A DNA stretch of 64,000 nucleotides. Origin: Rhyacophila brunnea (taxonomy: Eukaryota > Arthropoda > Insecta > Trichoptera > Rhyacophilidae). Below the pieces are notes generated by a model. That model worked only from the letters and a program-made list of their open reading frames with translations, was not told the DNA's origin and did not search any database. The position numbers were made by a program, and so were the translations under genes. Location of the stretch: assembly GCA_022495005.1 (NCBI GenBank), contig JAGYXB010002070.1:186001-250000 (forward strand), given 5' to 3'. The number at the start of each line of letters is the position of its first letter. The stretch's first letter is position 1. Of this stretch, positions 61,917-64,000 are shown in pieces.

Positions 61917-62091
61917 CTGAAACAAAGAAAAATAAATAACATTATAATATTGACAGTATTATTGAATAGATGACATACCTACTAGAAAAATTATCAACCA
62001 ATGGTTATTTTCAAAATATTACTACGAAAATGATATAAAAATTGAGATCGTGTACTAACTACATTATATTCAAAAAGATAATAATTCTATT

Positions 62092-63076
62092 GTGAGACAA
62101 GGGGATGCGCTATCCACTATGGAGGTGTGAGACAAGAGGATGCGGTATCCACTATGGTATTTAACCTTGTGGTGGAATCCATAGCTAGTGAAACTAACAT
62201 AAGAGGCTGGGTAGACAACAGTACAACGCAGATGTGCGCTTATGCTGACGACATAGTAATTACAAGCAGATCCAAACAGAGGATGATCGACCATGGTGGC
62301 ACTATGAAAATAAAAGCAGAAAACGCTGGCTGCAAATAAACCAGACAAAAACTAAGTATATGGTCAGCACACGCGATCAGGTACCGCTGGAGAATATAGA
62401 CATAGGATAGCATGCATATGAAGGGGTGGACAAGTTCAGGTTTCTCGGATCCAGCCTAAATACCCAAAATAAGACAGCAGAGGAGATAAAAATCCGCCTT
62501 ATCTCCGGGAATAAATGCTGGCATGCCTGCAAGCGACTAGTGGGGTCGAAAATTCTAGGCCAAAGAAGTAAACTTCTAATTTATAAAACAATTATAAAGC
62601 CAGTGGTCACTTATGGCTGTGAGACTTGGTGCTTAACTCAAAACGAGGGAAACAAATTAGCTGTCTTCGAGCGCAAAATACTCCGCAAAATCTTTGGACC
62701 CACGTTGGAAAATGGGAACTACAGAATAAAAATGAACCACGAGTTGGAAGAGCTGATTGAACAGCAAACAATCATAAGATACTGTAAGTCCCAAAGACTA
62801 CGATGGGCGGGACATGTGGAGAGAATGCCTGAAGTTAGAGCGCCAAGGATCATGACGAAGTGGCTATCCCAACGGAAAAGACCCAGAGGCCGTCCAAGAA
62901 GGAGATGGGCTAACGCCGTAGAAGTGGACTGGCTTCATATAGGAAGACCCGGTAACTGGAGAAGTGTGGCGAGAGACAAGAGTGAGTGGAGAGCGGTTGT
63001 GGAGGAGGCCAAGTCCCACCCCGGGATGCAGCGCCGTGGAAGAATAATTCTAGACAATATTAATTCAAAGTGAAAC
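62092..63076 (+). pseudogene. Non-LTR reverse transcriptase relic, plus strand
   Basis: It opens inside the RT domain with VRQGDALSTM and a partial tandem repeat of the same bases, then AYADDIVITSRSKQRM (catalytic YADD). A frameshift near 62334 moves to RWLQINQTKTKYMVSTRD and a stop precedes VDKFRFLGSSLN; then the frame is open to 63073, with GCETWCLTQNEGNKLAVFER, KILRKIFGP, RLRWAGHVERMPEV and RPRGRPRRRW. The N-terminal half (endonuclease, fingers) is absent. It is opposite in orientation to slo2 and lies upstream of exon W1. Confidence 0.85.
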
Positions 63077-63257
63077 TTCTTGTCCATTATCGCAGACATT
63101 ACCCACGTATTCCATGTCGAATATAATAGCTGACTTAAGGATGACCATGCATACCTTAAAAAAGTAGTCTAATGTGATTCTAAATGAAAAATATTCAATA
63201 TACATAATTTTAAAACACTTCAGATTTATTATAAATACTAGAAAAAATCTTTTTTGA

Positions 63258-63330
63258 AAAAAATAAATACAACGCTTGATGGGACTTAAACCTGTAACCA
63301 CTAGATTTTTGGTAGTATGCTTTACCAATA
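63258..63330 (-). repeat. tRNA-like sequence, probably SINE-derived
   Basis: The minus strand reads TATTGGTAAAGCATACTACC (A-box-like) and ACAGGTTTAAGTCCCATC (B-box-like). Stems are poorly paired, so it is not called as a tRNA gene. Confidence 0.4.
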
Positions 63331-63779
63331 AATAAATACTACATGTTTTAATAGAAAAAAACATCAAAACATATGGGAAAAAAACATATTAACCAAGTTG
63401 CCACGTCAGAGATCTTAGCAGCTCAACAACGATTTGACGTATTATTATTTGCAATTTTTTCCTGATTGTTCATATAAATATCCTAAATCAAACCTATTTA
63501 ATATTTAAAATACAAATAAATGCGTTTTGTCTCTTACTATACCCGTGAAAAATAAATCGCAGGGTATGAACAATTGCTACAAATGAATCTGTAGTGGTAG
63601 ATGGCTTTGAGATAATTTAACCATTCGGTTTTATAATCCTTTTCAGAAACATTTTTTTTAAATTGGTATGTTTTTCTACAGAATAAGGTTTTTTAAAATC
63701 TCTATAGGCACATAGGTATATACCAATTATGTAAATAGAAATAGACTAAAATAAAACAAAAAACAACATTTGAATTTCA

Positions 63780-63845
63780 CGCAGTATACGGGATTAAAAC
63801 TCGGACCTATCGTGTGCTAGCACGCGATGGTTGTTAGATCAATCT
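63780..63845 (-). repeat. tRNA-like sequence, probably SINE-derived
   Basis: The minus strand reads GATCTAACAACCATCGCG and CCGAGTTTTAATCCCG (B-box-like). It is very degenerate and close to the similar sequence at 63.3 kb. Confidence 0.3.
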
Positions 63846-64000
63846 ATATTAATACATCTCTATATTACCTGTTTTATAATATATATATATGTATAATGGT
63901 ATCGTATAAAACCGATCTATTAAGAAATGTATGATTTCTATTTTAAACTACATAATATCCGCTTTGACCTAACATTCTCATTCAACTTTTCATAGTGAAA

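Overview
The window looks like nuclear DNA of an insect, most likely a hemipteran. It is strongly AT-rich, has large introns, carries TTAGG-type (insect telomere-like) repeats and a decayed insect mariner-type transposase. It is dominated by one large multi-exon gene whose protein reads like known insect sequences. The order-level assignment is inference; no database search was possible.

The backbone is a single minus-strand gene, a sodium-activated (Slack/SLO2, KCNT) potassium channel. It enters from beyond the right edge and ends at a TGA at 2142-2144. I reconstructed 24 exons (W1 to W24 in transcription order) by matching the translated blocks to remembered SLO2/KCNT proteins and requiring splice sites and reading phase to agree. 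All junctions close in frame. They cover S1 (61.9 kb), S2 (58.1 kb), S3-S4 (57.6 and 56.5 kb), S5 (55.2 kb), the TVGYGD pore and S6 (51.8 kb), RCK1 (48.0-44.1 kb), a long linker (44.1-32.6 kb), RCK2 (28.9-7.3 kb) and the C-terminal tail (5.9-2.1 kb). The N-terminal exon(s) before S1 lie outside the window. Two exons (32643-32771 and 10000-10104) are multiples of three with matching phases and could be cassettes. Two exons have a second in-frame donor. One intron appears to use a GC donor.

Almost everything else recognisable is transposable elements in the introns. LINE-type material includes a 5'-truncated non-LTR element with an uninterrupted endonuclease-RT reading frame (39.1-41.7 kb), a Jockey-like relic (14.1-15.8 kb) with a second short copy (24.8-25.0 kb), a plus-strand RT relic (62.1-63.1 kb) and three small RT-tail fragments. 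There are five copies of one tRNA-headed SINE, all on the plus strand. DNA-transposon material includes four non-autonomous hAT elements with 8-bp target duplications, a decayed piggyBac with TTAA ends and palindromic repeats, a mariner-type transposase relic, a TA-flanked MITE nested inside a SINE, a 424-bp element with 30-bp inverted ends, and several fold-back elements, two of which carry TTAGG-type repeats.

I found no prokaryotic-style system, CRISPR array, rRNA or convincing tRNA gene. The most informative points are the channel's splice options and the nested, dateable mobile elements. Long AT-rich intron stretches where I see nothing are listed as such.
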